DNA of 64,000 nucleotides from Hygrophila difformis (lineage: Eukaryota; Streptophyta; Magnoliopsida; Lamiales; Acanthaceae): positions 16,370,068 to 16,434,067 of the forward strand of contig JAOANR010000014.1 in the NCBI GenBank assembly GCA_030278955.1. Direction: 5' to 3'. This document shows, in pieces, positions 11,401 through 21,854 of this stretch; within the stretch, counting starts at the first letter, position 1, and each line of letters opens with the position of its first letter. The notes beneath the pieces are model-generated. The model was given only the letters and a program-made list of their open reading frames with translations, had not been told where the DNA came from and did no database searches. The translations under genes and the position numbers were made by a program.

Positions 11401-12076
11401 TTCCTTGGGAGCAAGCAACACATATATAATCATTATGTTGCAGCAACTTTTGTCCCTTTAATGAATGGCCATGACTATTTGTAATAATTCGCCTCATCAT
11501 TGTAGAGCCAGGATGGCCTAGGCGATCATGCCATATCATATATTCATCATTAAGCCTATGGCTTCCAATAGACTTCTGGCCTATTTTGGGATGATATATA
11601 TTAGTGGGACTCTGGCCATTAATAAACCTCTGGTTTATTTGGGGAATATTAGACCTGTGGTCTAAGTGATAATTTTCAATTGTATTTATCTTTGAAAAAT
11701 ACAATCCAGAAGTCAGAGCTGGTAATTTTTCCAATATATATTTCTTACCATGTGTGGTATTTGTAATTAATAAATATTCGACATTCTCTGAAGTCGATGT
11801 CTCGAGATGATACCCATTTTCTCGGATATCTTTAAAACTTAATAAATTTCTTCGAGACTTGGGAGATAGAAGTGCATTTTTCACAATTAATTTTGTTCCC
11901 TTTGGGAAAATAAGGTTGGCTGTGCCAATTCCTTGTATAATATTTGCACTACCACTTATTGTGTTTATATTTGTATCTCCCATTTTTAAATTGGAAAAAT
12001 ACCTTATGTCTTTTAGTATTGTGTGCGTTGAAGCACTATCAATAAGACATATATTATCACTTTTTAAATCCCCCAT
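8475..12076 (-). pseudogene. E1 pol polyprotein, one frameshift
   Basis: This is the copia Pol polyprotein. From the ATG at 12076 the domains are: aspartic protease (CLIDSASTH), the integrase zinc finger (WHDRLGHPG and CVACSQGK), the integrase core (GDICGP, LIDASTRW, IRLDNAGEY, NGLAES), reverse transcriptase (RWVFVRKRN, YVDDLNLIG) and RNase H (FADAGYLSD, AEILAIHEAS, HISPKFF). The frame breaks in a run of five A on the minus strand (9229-9233) where related copies imply six; the frame then resumes to the stop at 8475. The frame is also open upstream to an ATG at 12226, but those 50 residues are hydrophobic and unlike E2 or E3, so I place the start at 12076. The start is 155 nt past the gag stop and in a different frame. 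Confidence 0.9.
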
Positions 12077-12231
12077 TTTGCTGGAATTAAAACAAGATAT
12101 AATTAATATTAAAACAAGATTTAACATAAGTGAAATATTACAATACAGAGACAATAAGATAGCACACATACAAAAGTAAAGACAGATACAGAAGTTCAAA
12201 GCGTAATAAAAATAATAATACAACATAACAA

Positions 12232-13230
12232 TTAAACCAAATCATTATATAAATCTTCAACTTGAAATTCTGGGATACTGGGCATATTCTCCTCAGAATT
12301 TATTCTGTCAACATGGTTTGTTTCAACCACCCTTTTTCCTTTATCCCTCTGGGAATCTTGATAAAGTTTCACCCAATGATCTCTGGTACGACAATTTTTG
12401 TACCAGTGCCCTTTTAGGCCGCATCTATCGCATTTTGCTTCTTCATAGTTCTGTTCTTGGACATCACCTCTGGTGTTGCCCTGATTCTGATTACGTGTGT
12501 CTGTCGTGGGCCTAATGTAAACATTGTTGCGGAAATGATTTTTCCCACGGCCTCGGTTATACCCACGACCACGAGGTCTCTGACCCCGGCCACGACTACG
12601 GCCACGACCACGGCTGGAAGATTCAGTCACATGTGCCTCTGGCAATGGACTACTGCCAATTGGTCTCATTTCATGATTTTTTAATAATAAATCATTATTC
12701 TTTTCAGCCAATAACAAAAACGTAATCAGATCAGAATATTCAGTGAAACCCTGTGCTCGGTATGTTTGCTGTAACACCGTATTGGAGGGGTGGAATGTAG
12801 AGAATGTCTTCTCTAGCATTTGTTTATCAGTAATTGTCTCACCACACAGTCTTAATTGTGATACGATATTAAACAGAGCAGAATTGTAATCATTTACTGA
12901 TTTAAAATCCTGGAATCGTAAGTGTGACCAGTCATACTGGGCTCGAGGGAGATTAATTGATCTTAAATGATCATATCTTTTTTCCAAATTCTCCCAGAGT
13001 TCAATTGGGTCTTTGACCGTTAAATACTGTGTTTTCAATCCCTCATCAAGATGATGGCGGATGAAAATCATAGCTTTCGCACGGTCTTGGTTTGAAGCCT
13101 GATTATCTTTTTCAATTATTTTTTCAAGACCCATTGATTCCAAATGGATTTCAACATCCATTTTCCAAGATAGATAATTATCTCCAGATACCATCAGTGG
13201 TCTGAAATCCTGCTTTGTCAAGTTAGCCAT
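12232..13230 (-). CDS. E1 Gag
   Basis: This is the nucleocapsid protein of a copia element, 332 residues from the ATG of MANLTKQDF. That start is the one conserved with E3 gag (MANLAKQEF); the frame is open seven codons further upstream. It has a copia-type Gag core (LSWKMDVEIHLESMG, YDWSHLRFQDFKSVNDYN), an RG-rich stretch (SSRGRGRSRGRGQRPRGRG), and one CCHC zinc knuckle, CDRCGLKGHWYKNC. It ends with an acidic tail. No stop or frameshift interrupts it, so it could assemble particles. Confidence 0.9.
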   Translation of the reverse strand: MANLTKQDFRPLMVSGDNYLSWKMDVEIHLESMGLEKIIEKDNQASNQDRAKAMIFIRHHLDEGLKTQYLTVKDPIELWENLEKRYDHLRSINLPRAQYDWSHLRFQDFKSVNDYNSALFNIVSQLRLCGETITDKQMLEKTFSTFHPSNTVLQQTYRAQGFTEYSDLITFLLLAEKNNDLLLKNHEMRPIGSSPLPEAHVTESSSRGRGRSRGRGQRPRGRGYNRGRGKNHFRNNVYIRPTTDTRNQNQGNTRGDVQEQNYEEAKCDRCGLKGHWYKNCRTRDHWVKLYQDSQRDKGKRVVETNHVDRINSEENMPSIPEFQVEDLYNDLV

Positions 13231-13292
13231 AATAGAATTATTGAAATACAAAATATTACCTCAAAGAAATTCCGGCAGAGCTCCGTTCGTAG

Positions 13293-13307
13293 CTCGTGCT
13301 GATAACG
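13293..13307 (-). promoter_or_regulatory. E1 primer-binding site
   Basis: CGTTATCAGCACGAG directly follows the 5' LTR on the minus strand. The same 15 bases sit at the same place in E2 and E3. The site is not the usual complement of the initiator tRNA-Met 3' end; see the finding on tRNA-Ile. Confidence 0.75.
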
Positions 13308-13691
13308 TGTTATAGAAATAATGATATATATATATAATGATATATATATATGTGAGTATAAATTATATGTGTAATAATATGTTTGTTGTGTATATATATA
13401 AGCTTGAGCTTAGGAGTGGTAATGACTATAATTATCTTAAGAAAACAATAATGAACAAAAGAGCAAAGGTAGAGAAAATAGCAAGATGAGGAGATTGTAT
13501 TATTTTCTATATCATCTCAATGAACAAACTCATCTATTTATAGGCAAATATAATTCACCTTGTATTACATTAAGAGCCACCTTGTATGACATTAAGAGCC
13601 ACCTTATATGACATTAATAGCCACCATATTTTACTCTCTCATCATAGCAAGACATTCAATATGCATGTTTTTAATGCATGTATCTAGAACA
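13308..13691 (-). repeat. E1 5' LTR with TATA box
   Basis: The termini are TG and CA on the minus strand. TATAAATAG reads on the minus strand at 13534-13542 and is the likely core promoter of the element. It is two bases longer than the 3' LTR because of an AT-repeat indel. Confidence 0.95.
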
Positions 13692-13847
13692 ATTTTTATA
13701 TTTTAAAAAACTTTTAGTAAAAAACTAAAAAAAAATATTTTTAAATATTTTAAAAACATGAAAATACAAATTAAATGTCATGACATAGATTAGAAAAAAA
13801 TAAAAATAAAAAAGGAAATCACTTCAGGTGGCGATTAAAATTTCTAC

Positions 13848-14233
13848 AGAAAAAAAAACACCATTGGTCCCATAAGTTTCCCCAATTTCATTTTCAGTCC
13901 CATGTTAATTTCATTAACACAATCAATCCAATATGTTTGTTAATTTTTGCATAATCCATCTCAAACCCTTTAATGACGCATTCCTGCTGACGTGGCGCCG
14001 CGTAAGTTTGCTAATTGTGGCGCCACTGGTCCCATAAGTTGCTAATTGCGGCGCCATTGGTCCCATAAGTTTGCTTAATCTGGTGCCACGTCAGCAGAAA
14101 TGAGTCATTAAGGGGTTTGGGATGGATTATGCAAAAATTAGCAAACATAATGGATTGATTGTGTTAATGAAATTAATATGAGACTGAAATCGAAATTGGG
14201 AAAACTTATGGGACCAATGGTGTTTTTTTTTTC
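13848..14233. mobile_element. Mutator-like MITE, 386 bp
   Basis: Near-identical 10-bp flanks AAATTTCTAC (13838-13847) and AAATTACTAC (14234-14243) bound a segment with very long inverted repeats; AAACACCATTGGTCCCATAA at the left is complementary to the right end. It belongs to the same family as the element in exon 2 of BAHD gene 2 (57723-58106). A 10-bp target duplication and long inverted repeats fit Mutator-like elements; there is no transposase. Confidence 0.75.
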
Positions 14234-14448
14234 AAATTACTACCTACAATAAATACCCTTCCCCATGTTTATTTTCCCATTGGTTAAATATATCTCTCAT
14301 TTGAGGTATTTATGGAATCCATGTCATCACCTTTTTCTACCCTTGGGGAAGGCCTAAGAGATGGCCTTAACTAAGTTACTCACGCACTTTTTAACATGTA
14401 CTGTATTTTTATCAAGTAACCAAAATTGTTTTAAAAATTTATATAGTA

Positions 14449-14969
14449 CTCCATCCGTTTTCTAAAAATTGAAATAGATTCACAGTGCACGCAGTCCAAT
14501 ACACATTTTAAACCATTAATAACACAAGTTCGGTAAAAGTAAAAATTCCAAAAGTTCAATATTTAAAAACTACTCGACGAGACGAATCTAACAAGATCTC
14601 ACTTGACTATATTTTAACATGTACTACCTCCGTTCTTTTTTAAATGTCACGGACCCATATTTTACGCAATTCAATACACGTTTTAATCCTCAATAACTTA
14701 AACTGCATACAAGTAAAAATTATTAAAAAATTTAATATTCTTAATCTATGCGATTAGACGAATCTAACAAGATCTCATTTGACTATATTTTATCTTATAT
14801 AATTGTATAGAAAACTCGAATCAAAGTTACTCAATGAACAGTGACAAAACCTTCAATGTGGCACTTATAAAAGAATGGATGAAGTATAACTATGATAAAA
14901 CTTTAAGTTAAAGTTTGTGTGAACAGTACCCAATTTTAAAATGTTAAAATATTTCACAGACGGAGGGAG
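14449..14969. mobile_element. Stowaway-like MITE split by a second one
   Basis: The outer ends are CTCCATCCG and CGGAGGGAG, with TA at 14447-14448 and 14970-14971. Its interior is interrupted by another Stowaway at 14624-14884. The intact relative at 5987-6244 shows the uninterrupted site (TTTTAACTTGTATAACCATG). Confidence 0.8.
14624..14884. mobile_element. Inner Stowaway-like MITE
   Basis: CTACCTCCGTTC and GAATGGATGAAG are the ends, with TA at 14622-14623 and 14885-14886. It is most similar to the element at 7604-7863 (shared AAATGTCACGGACCCA) and is inserted inside 14449-14969. Confidence 0.8.
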
Positions 14970-15333
14970 TATGATATAAACGCCCCCGGTCATGCCCAAT
15001 TAATTTTAGGTTGAATGTTTTGGGGCCGGTTTCGGTGCAGGCCGACTGTAGGTGCTGGCACATTCAAAAGTGATGGGTATGTGTATATAAAGTGATGTGT
15101 GAGTATAAAAAAGTGATGGATAGAGGTTATGAACCAAAAACTAATAAAAGAACAACCTACCATCTATACATCACTTTATAAGGCTTACACATCACTTTAC
15201 AAAGGGCTACACATCATTTTTAGTGTTGTCTGCACCCGCTGGCAATTTTTATGCCATTACAGAAACCAGATTGGAATGTTTCTATCACATTCTAATTATA
15301 GTATCAAAGCATATTATATTCGTATTTGATAGG

Positions 15334-15847
15334 TAGGATGAAAACGGTACGGATATGATAGGATAATATCAGATACGGATATTTTCCCACATTGTTTCCT
15401 CAGATTTGGATCGAATACGGATATGCAGGATATGGATATGAATTCAAATACTTTCGGTATACGAATATGGGTCGGATACATGATGAATATATGATTGATA
15501 CGGATTTAATCGGATACAAATTAAAACAATCAGATAATTTTATAACTCTTATAAAAATAATTTGATAATTTAATAATATTTATTATTTTTAAAAATTTTC
15601 AATTAATAAATAATAATATATTAATATATTCAGATATCCGTATTTAAAACTCGGATAATATGCTAATTTTTCTCCCGATCCGAATACGATCGGATATTTT
15701 TCTATACGAATACGAATGCGGATAATAAAAATACGGATTCGGATTCGGATACAAATATTGAAAAATCCCTCCGGATATCAAAATTCGGATATAATCGAAT
15801 ATGACATCGAATCGGTCGAATATTTACCCGTATATCTTTCACCCTTA
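15334..15847. mobile_element. hAT-like MITE rich in CGGATA
   Basis: The ends are imperfect inverted repeats: TAGGATGAAAACGGTACGG and, reverse-complemented from the right, TAAGGGTGAAAGATATACGG. The interior is full of CGGATA(T) and GATACGGAT words. I find no clear 8-bp target duplication. A 143-bp relative lies at 32182-32324. Confidence 0.55.
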
Positions 15848-16018
15848 GTTCCTGGATGGAACATGTGTTGAATGAATATTATTTTGAGAAAACAATGTGA
15901 ACCTCGCCTTATTAATTATATGGAAAATAGAGGTCGCTCCATGGACCATGCACCCATCATTAATTGATTTCAGATGAATATCTCTATTCCATCCTCAACA
16001 ATATGAATTCAAATAATA

Positions 16019-16282
16019 CTACCTCCGTCTTTTTCAAAATACAATATTGGCCCCAGATATGCATACCGATACACATTTTCAAAGACTAATAACTTAAATT
16101 GTGTACAATTTAAAACTATAAAATAAAAAATTGATATTCTAAAACTACAAGTTAGACAAATCTAACAAGATCTCACTTGACTATATTTTTTCTTCATTAA
16201 CTATAATAAAAATTTGAGACAGTTAAACTGTGAACAATGTCAAAAACATAAACAGTGCAATATATGAAAAAGACGGAAGGAG
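16019..16282. mobile_element. Stowaway-like MITE, 264 bp
   Basis: The ends are CTACCTCCGTC and GACGGAAGGAG, with TA at 16017-16018 and 16283-16284. The interior contains GACAAATCTAACAAGATCTC. Confidence 0.8.
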
Positions 16283-16416
16283 TATATCATATCAGAATTT
16301 AATTAATATCAACCAAGCTAAGTGATCACAAAAATTATGTTTAATTACTTGCCTAGCACTTTCAAAAGTAAGAAAAATGATAATAAAAAAGTGTAAACCT
16401 TAATCACAAAAACAAC

Positions 16417-16738
16417 GGAAAAAAAACTCATATCGTCCCATAATTTAAAAAGTTTTCCGAAACAAACCCATAAATATCAAATTAAACGAAATCTTCGAAT
16501 AACTACCATAATTTTCGCCCAACCCGTCCATTAACCCGGTTTTTTGCTAATCATCGCCGAACACGTCCCATAACTACCATAATCATCGCCGAACCTATCC
16601 CTCCATTATGATAGTTATGGTGCGGGTTTGGCGAAAATTAGCGAAAAAATCGGGTTCGAGACGTGTTCGTCTAATTTGATATTTGTGGGATGGTTTTGAA
16701 AATTGAAAAAACTTATGGGACTAAATGGTTTTTTTTCC
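16417..16738. mobile_element. Mutator-like MITE, 322 bp
   Basis: It starts GGAAAAAAAACTCATATCG and ends TTTTTTTTCC, with near-identical 10-bp flanks CAAAAACAAC (16407-16416) and CTAAAACAAC (16739-16748). Long inverted repeats run inward. It is closest to 33783-34135. Confidence 0.75.
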
Positions 16739-16786
16739 CTAAAACAACATATATCAATTCCTTATTATTTATATTTAATTAATTAA

Positions 16787-16789
<3 letters not shown>

Positions 16790-16827
<38 letters not shown>
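16790..16827. repeat. TTA microsatellite
   Basis: An uninterrupted (TTA)n run of about 12 units lies just upstream of E2. Confidence 0.9.
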
Positions 16828-16828
<1 letters not shown>

Positions 16829-16955
16829 GTGTTTTTTTTGGGGGATAGGTGAAGCATATTCCAATTTCAAAACAAATTTTAAAGGTCAAATAAATGAGGT
16901 ATACAGACCAAAAGGAGATTCAAACCTGCAACCCCAAAATTAAAAATTAAAATTT

Positions 16956-17264
16956 TGTCGTGGAAGCTTAATGAATGTCCAAGTGGCAACTTACAAAGGA
17001 GATTAGTGTCTATTACTTGGCATTATTACACATAGTAGAATGGTGACTAATCACCCATGTACTTGCCTATAAATATGGTTAATGGAATAATGCATGAGAT
17101 ATGATTAACCACTCTACTTTTATCCTCCGTTCCTTTATGCATTATACACAAATACTACCGCATATAATAGCTCTACTTTTGTCCTCCGTTCCTTGTTGCT
17201 ATTATCACAAATACACTACGTACTCTTGTTAAATCATACTTACATAATATAAATATATACAACA
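16956..17264 (+). repeat. E2 5' LTR with TATA box
   Basis: It starts TGTCGTGGAAGC and ends ATATACAACA. TATAAATA at 17068-17075 is the likely core promoter. It also contains a direct repeat, CTCTACTTTT[A/G]TCCTCCG, near 17112 and 17171. Confidence 0.93.
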
Positions 17265-17279
17265 CGTTATCAGCACGAG
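17265..17279 (+). promoter_or_regulatory. E2 primer-binding site
   Basis: CGTTATCAGCACGAG directly follows the 5' LTR, identical to the E1 and E3 sites. Confidence 0.75.
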
Positions 17280-17318
17280 GGGTCTCTACCGGAGTTCTAT
17301 CAGAGTTCTGTCTTAGAA

Positions 17319-20300
17319 ATGGATGACCAAGTTGAAAATGAAATCTGCCTCATTGATAGTGCTACAACGCACAGTATCTTAAAAAGCAAAAGCTTTTTCT
17401 CCCAATTAAAATTGGGAAAGACCGCAGTGAAAACTATAAGCGGTAATGAAAATTGTATTGAAGGATCTGGAAGAGCAGTTATATTTCTCCCTAAAGGGAC
17501 AAAATTGGCATTTGAAAATGCCCTATTTTCAAGCAAGGCTCGGAGGAACTTGCTAAGTTTTGGTGATATTCGAAAAATGGCTATCACATTGAAACTTTAA
17601 ATGAGGCAGGAAATGAGTATGTTTTAATTACTCAAACCATCAATGGTGAAAAGTTTGTTCATGAAAAGCTGCCATGTTTGACATCCGGATTATATTATAC
17701 AAAAATTTATGCCGGAGAAGTACATAACCTAGTAGGCCTAAAGGCTACTAGTGAATTTATAACCTGGCATGAAAGGCTTGGACATCCGGGCAGCGTGATG
17801 TTGAGGCGAATAATTGAAAATTCCAGTGGCCATAAATTAAACCATAAAATGGTTTTGAATCCAAATGAGTTTACATGTGCTGCTTGCTATCAAGGAAAAT
17901 TAATTACAAGACCATCTCCAGCAAAAGTGGGAATTGAATCCCCTGCATTTTTGGAAAGAATTCAAGGTGATATATGTGGACCAATTGATCCACCTTGTGG
18001 ACCATTCAAGTACTTTATGGTACTAATTGATGCATCAACAAGATGGTCCCATGTTTGTCTATTGTCAACTCGCAATCTAGCCTTTGCTAGGCTACTGGCG
18101 CAAATTATAAAACTGCGAGCACAATTTCCTGATTATTCAATAAAGAAAATACGCCTTGACAATGCTGGAGAATATACCTCACATGCATTCAATGACTATT
18201 GCACATCTATTGGTATCACTGTAGAACATCCAGTTCCGTATGTGCATACCCAAAATGGTCTGGCTGAATCATTAATCAAAAGACTGCAATTAATTGCACG
18301 ACCTTTATTAATGAAATCAAAACTCCCCGTTTCTGCTTGGGACATGCTATATTGCATGCAGCAGCATTAGTGAAAATCAGGCCGACAAGCTATCATAGCT
18401 ACTCCCCTACTCAAATTATAACGGGAAAAGAACCCGATATTTCCCATTTAAGAATTTTTGGTTGTGCGGTATATGTACCAATAGCACCACCTCAAAGGAC
18501 AAAAATGGGACCTCAAAGAAGGATGGGCATATATGTCGGGTATGAATCACCATCAATTATTAAATATCTTGAACCAACAACGGGTGATTTATTTACTGCA
18601 AGATTTGCAGATTGTCATTTTGATGAATCACATTTCCCGACATTAGGGGGAGGAAGTAATCAACTGAAAAAAGAAATTTCGTGGAAAAACCCACTTGATA
18701 TATGTGATCCCCGTACAAAACAATGTGAATTAGAAGTCCAAAGAATTGTGCATTTGCAAAGGATTGCAAATCAATTGCCCGATGCCTTCAATGATGCTGC
18801 AAGAGTGACAAAATCTTACATTGAAGCAGCAAATGCACCGGCCAAAATAAATATACCTGAAGGGCAAATCCCAAGTGCTAATGAATCTAATCCACGGCAA
18901 AAGCGTGGTAGACCAATGGGTTCCAAAGATAAAAATTCACGAAAGAAAAGAATTATACACGTGGATGACGAAAAACCTGAAGAGGTAACAAATTCAACTT
19001 TTGAAGAAGTTGATGCTGAAAATGCTAATCCAGAAGAAAGTGAAACTATTGAAACTGCTTTCAATTATATCACTTCTGGAAAGTATTGGAACCGGAAAGA
19101 AATCAAAGTTGATCAACTATTTGCATACAATGTAGCACTTGAGATGATGAAAGATGACGAGGATCCTGAACCAAAATCAGTTGATGAATGTCGGCAAAGG
19201 GATGATTGGCCAAAATGGAAAGATGCAATTAAATCAGAATTGGATTCACTGAACAAAAGAAAAGTATTCGGCCCCATAGTCCAAACACCTGAAAATGTAA
19301 AACCAGTTGGCTACAGATGGGTGTTTGTTAGAAAGAGAAATGAAAATAATGAAATTGCAAGATACAAAGCAAGGCTTGTAGCCCAAGGATTTTCCCAAAG
19401 ACCGGGAATTGATTTTGAGGAAACATATTCCCCAGTTATGGATGGAATAACTTTCAGGTTTCTCATGACCTGGCAGTACGAGAAAAACTCGAAATGAGGC
19501 TGATGGATGTTGTTACTGCTTATTTATATGGCTCATTGGAGAATGATATTTATATGAAAATACCTGAAGGATTTAAATTGCCTGAATCTTATAACTCAAA
19601 GCCCAGAGAAGTTTATTCCATCAAATTACAAAAATCACTTTATGGGCTTAAGCAATCGGGCCGAATGTGGTACAATCGCCTCAGCGAAAGTTTAATTAAT
19701 GAAGGTTATATAAATGATCCAATATGCCCATGTGTTTTTATAAAGAATAATGGGTCAGAATTTGTAATCGTTGCAGTTTATGTTGATGATTTGAATTTAA
19801 TTGGAACTCCTGAAGAGCTGAAAAAGGCTGTTGAATATCTGAAAAAGGAGTTCGAAATAAAGGACTTCGGAAAAACAAAATTTTGCCTTGGCTTACAAAT
19901 TGAGCATTTAGAAAAGGGTATATTTGTTCATCAATCAACTTATACCCAAAAGATATTGAAACAATTCCGAATGGATAATGCTCATCCGTTAAGTAATCCA
20001 ATGATCGTGCGGACACTTGATCCTATAAAGGATCCATTCAGGCCAAAAGAAGAAAATGAAGAACAACTTGGCCCAGAGATACCATATTTAAGCGCAATTG
20101 GTGCATTAATGTATCTTGCTAATAGCACGCGGCCTGATATCGCGTTTGCTGTTAATTTACTTGCAAGATTTAGTTCTTGCCCTACTTGACGGCATTGGAA
20201 TGGCATAAAGCACATCTTTCGCTATCTCCAGGGAACAATTGACCTTGGGTTATTTTACTCAAAAGATTCTCGACATGAATTGATCAGTTTTGCCGATGCA

Positions 20301-20783
20301 GGATATTTGTCTGACCCACACAAAGCCAAATCTCAGACAGGTTATATCTTTACGTGTGGAGGAACTGCTATCTCATGGAGATCTATGAAACAAACTATAA
20401 CGGCTACTTCATCAAACCATGCCGAAATATTAGCAATCCATGAGGCTAGTCGAGAATGCTTTTGGTTGAGGTCAATGACCCAACATATATTGAAAAATTG
20501 TGGTTTAATCTTTGAAACAAAGATTCCCCCAACTATTTTATTTGAAGATAATTCGGCTTGTATAGCCCAATTGAAAGGGGGTTATATAAAAGGAGATAGG
20601 ACTAAACATATTTCACCAAAATTCTTCTATACTCATGATCTTCAAAAGAATGGTGAAATTGATGTGCAACAAATTCGATCAGATGAGAACTTAGCGGATC
20701 TATTAACCAAGGCATTGCCAACTACGATACTCGAGAAGCTCGTGAAGAAAATTGGGATGCGACGGCTTCGAAATTTGAAATGA
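17319..20783 (+). pseudogene. E2 pol polyprotein, four disabling changes
   Basis: This is the copia Pol polyprotein starting at ATG 17319 (MDDQVENEICLIDSATTHS). Protease (LIDSATTHS), integrase zinc finger (WHERLGHPG, CAACYQGK), integrase core (GDICGP, LIDASTRW, IRLDNAGEY, NGLAES), reverse transcriptase (YVDDLNLIG) and RNase H (FADAGYLSD, HISPKFF) follow in order. The frame is lost by single missing bases in the A run at 17573-17577, in the G run at 18339-18341 and near 19466-19472. A TGA interrupts it at 20187-20189 between FSSCPT and RHW. The last part, to the stop at 20783, is open. Apart from these points it is closely similar to E3 Pol. Confidence 0.92.
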
Positions 20784-20919
20784 TTCCCAAATCAGGGGGA
20801 GAAATAAACACAAGAATATTGTACTCTTTTTCCTTCACTAGGATTTTTTTCCCATAGGGTTTTTCCTAGTAAAGTTTTAACGAGGCATATTCTTCGTGTA
20901 ATGGACATTCAAGGGAGAG

Positions 20920-21227
20920 TGTCGTGGAAGCTTAATGAATGTCCAAGTGGCAACTTACAAAGGAGATTAGTGTCTATTACTTGGCATTATTACACATAGC
21001 AGAATGGTGACTAATCACCCATGTACTTGCCTATAAATATGGTTAATGGAATAATGCATGAGATATGATTAACCACTCTACTTTTATCCTCCGTTCCTTT
21101 ATGCATTATACACAAATACTACCGCATATAATAGCTCTACTTTTGTCCTCCGTTCCTTGTTGCTATTATCACAAATACACTACGTACTCTTGTTAAATCA
21201 TACTTACATAATATAAACTATACAACA
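20920..21227 (+). repeat. E2 3' LTR
   Basis: This is the second copy of the E2 LTR, preceded by the polypurine tract at about 20911-20919. It is followed by the target duplication AATTT. Confidence 0.93.
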
Positions 21228-21279
21228 AATTTGTTACTAGATAAAACCTCAATTTTCTATTTAGTTAACTAATTAATTG

Positions 21280-21633
21280 AGAAAAAAGCCAAAATCATCC
21301 CACAACTTTCGTGTGTTTCTCAAATGGTCCAATAATTGTGCACTTCACTTAATCCATCCAATATGTTTGCTAATCCTCGCCCAAGTTATCCCATCGGAGG
21401 TTAATTGCGAGGATTAACGGGTTAATCATCCCATAACTTTCGTCCTTTTCTCAAATGGTCCCATAATTAACCCCTTAATTCTTGCGACACGTTAGCCTGG
21501 GAGATCATTAACCTCGGATAGGATCATTTGAGCGAGGATTAGCAAACATATTGGATGGATTAAGTGAAGTGCACAATTATGGGACCATTTGAGAAACACA
21601 CGGAAGTTGTGGGATGGTTTTGACTTTTTTCCC
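21280..21633. mobile_element. Mutator-like MITE, 354 bp, perfect 11-bp TSD
   Basis: CTAATTAATTG is duplicated exactly at 21269-21279 and 21634-21644. Inside are long inverted repeats: GCCAAAATCATCCCAC at the left, pairing with GTGGGATGGTTTTGAC at the right. It is the same family as 31508-31860. Confidence 0.8.
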
Positions 21634-21647
21634 CTAATTAATTGGTA

Positions 21648-21800
21648 CATCTGGGTTGGGGACTCCTAACCTATAGTTTGGGGGTTCGAATTCTCACCCG
21701 GCCCCCTATCCTTCCCCTTTGTTCTCTTTGTAATTTGTGTCGCATAGGCTCCCACCACTCTTTTCACAGGCCTTTAATGACTCCTCCAAAAAAATTAACT
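21648..21800 (+). mobile_element. SINE-like sequence, plus strand
   Basis: GGGGGTTCGAATTCTCACCC resembles a polymerase III B box, and the following TTTGTAATTTGTGTCGCATAGGCTCCCACCAC matches the 3' half of the SINE at 32798-33189. No tail or target duplication is evident; borders are approximate. Confidence 0.45.
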
Positions 21801-21854
21801 GGTATATCTCATTTCAGCATCAACACAAAAAAGAATTTATGTCCAACATTAGTA

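Larger units (their letters stand above)
7965..13691 (-). mobile_element. E1: Ty1/copia LTR retrotransposon, 5.7 kb
   Basis: This is a complete copia element on the minus strand. LTRs are 7965-8346 and 13308-13691, flanked by the 5-bp target duplication ATTTT at 7960-7964 and 13692-13696. Gene order is gag, protease, integrase, reverse transcriptase, RNase H, which defines copia. The polypurine tract (minus-strand AGGGGGAG) abuts the left LTR, and the primer site abuts the right LTR. By eye the two LTRs differ by one substitution and one 2-bp AT-repeat indel, so the insertion is young. Gag is intact; pol has one single-base frameshift. Confidence 0.95.
16956..21227 (+). mobile_element. E2: copia element lacking gag, 4.3 kb
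   Basis: The LTRs 16956-17264 and 20920-21227 are flanked by AATTT (16951-16955 and 21228-21232). By eye they differ at about two or three sites, so the insertion is recent. A primer site identical to E1 and E3 is followed by a 54-nt leader and then directly by pol; no gag sequence exists between them. Pol carries three single-base frameshifts and one nonsense codon. An element this young with neither gag nor a working pol must have moved with proteins supplied by a relative such as E3, whose Pol is very similar. The polypurine tract AAGGGAGAG precedes the right LTR. Confidence 0.93.

Noticed and set aside
12077..12226. Hydrophobic N-terminal extension of E1 Pol as a signal or membrane segment
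   Set aside because: The 50 residues are AT-driven, absent in E2 and E3, and lie where a splice acceptor-like TTCCAG occurs; more likely untranslated.
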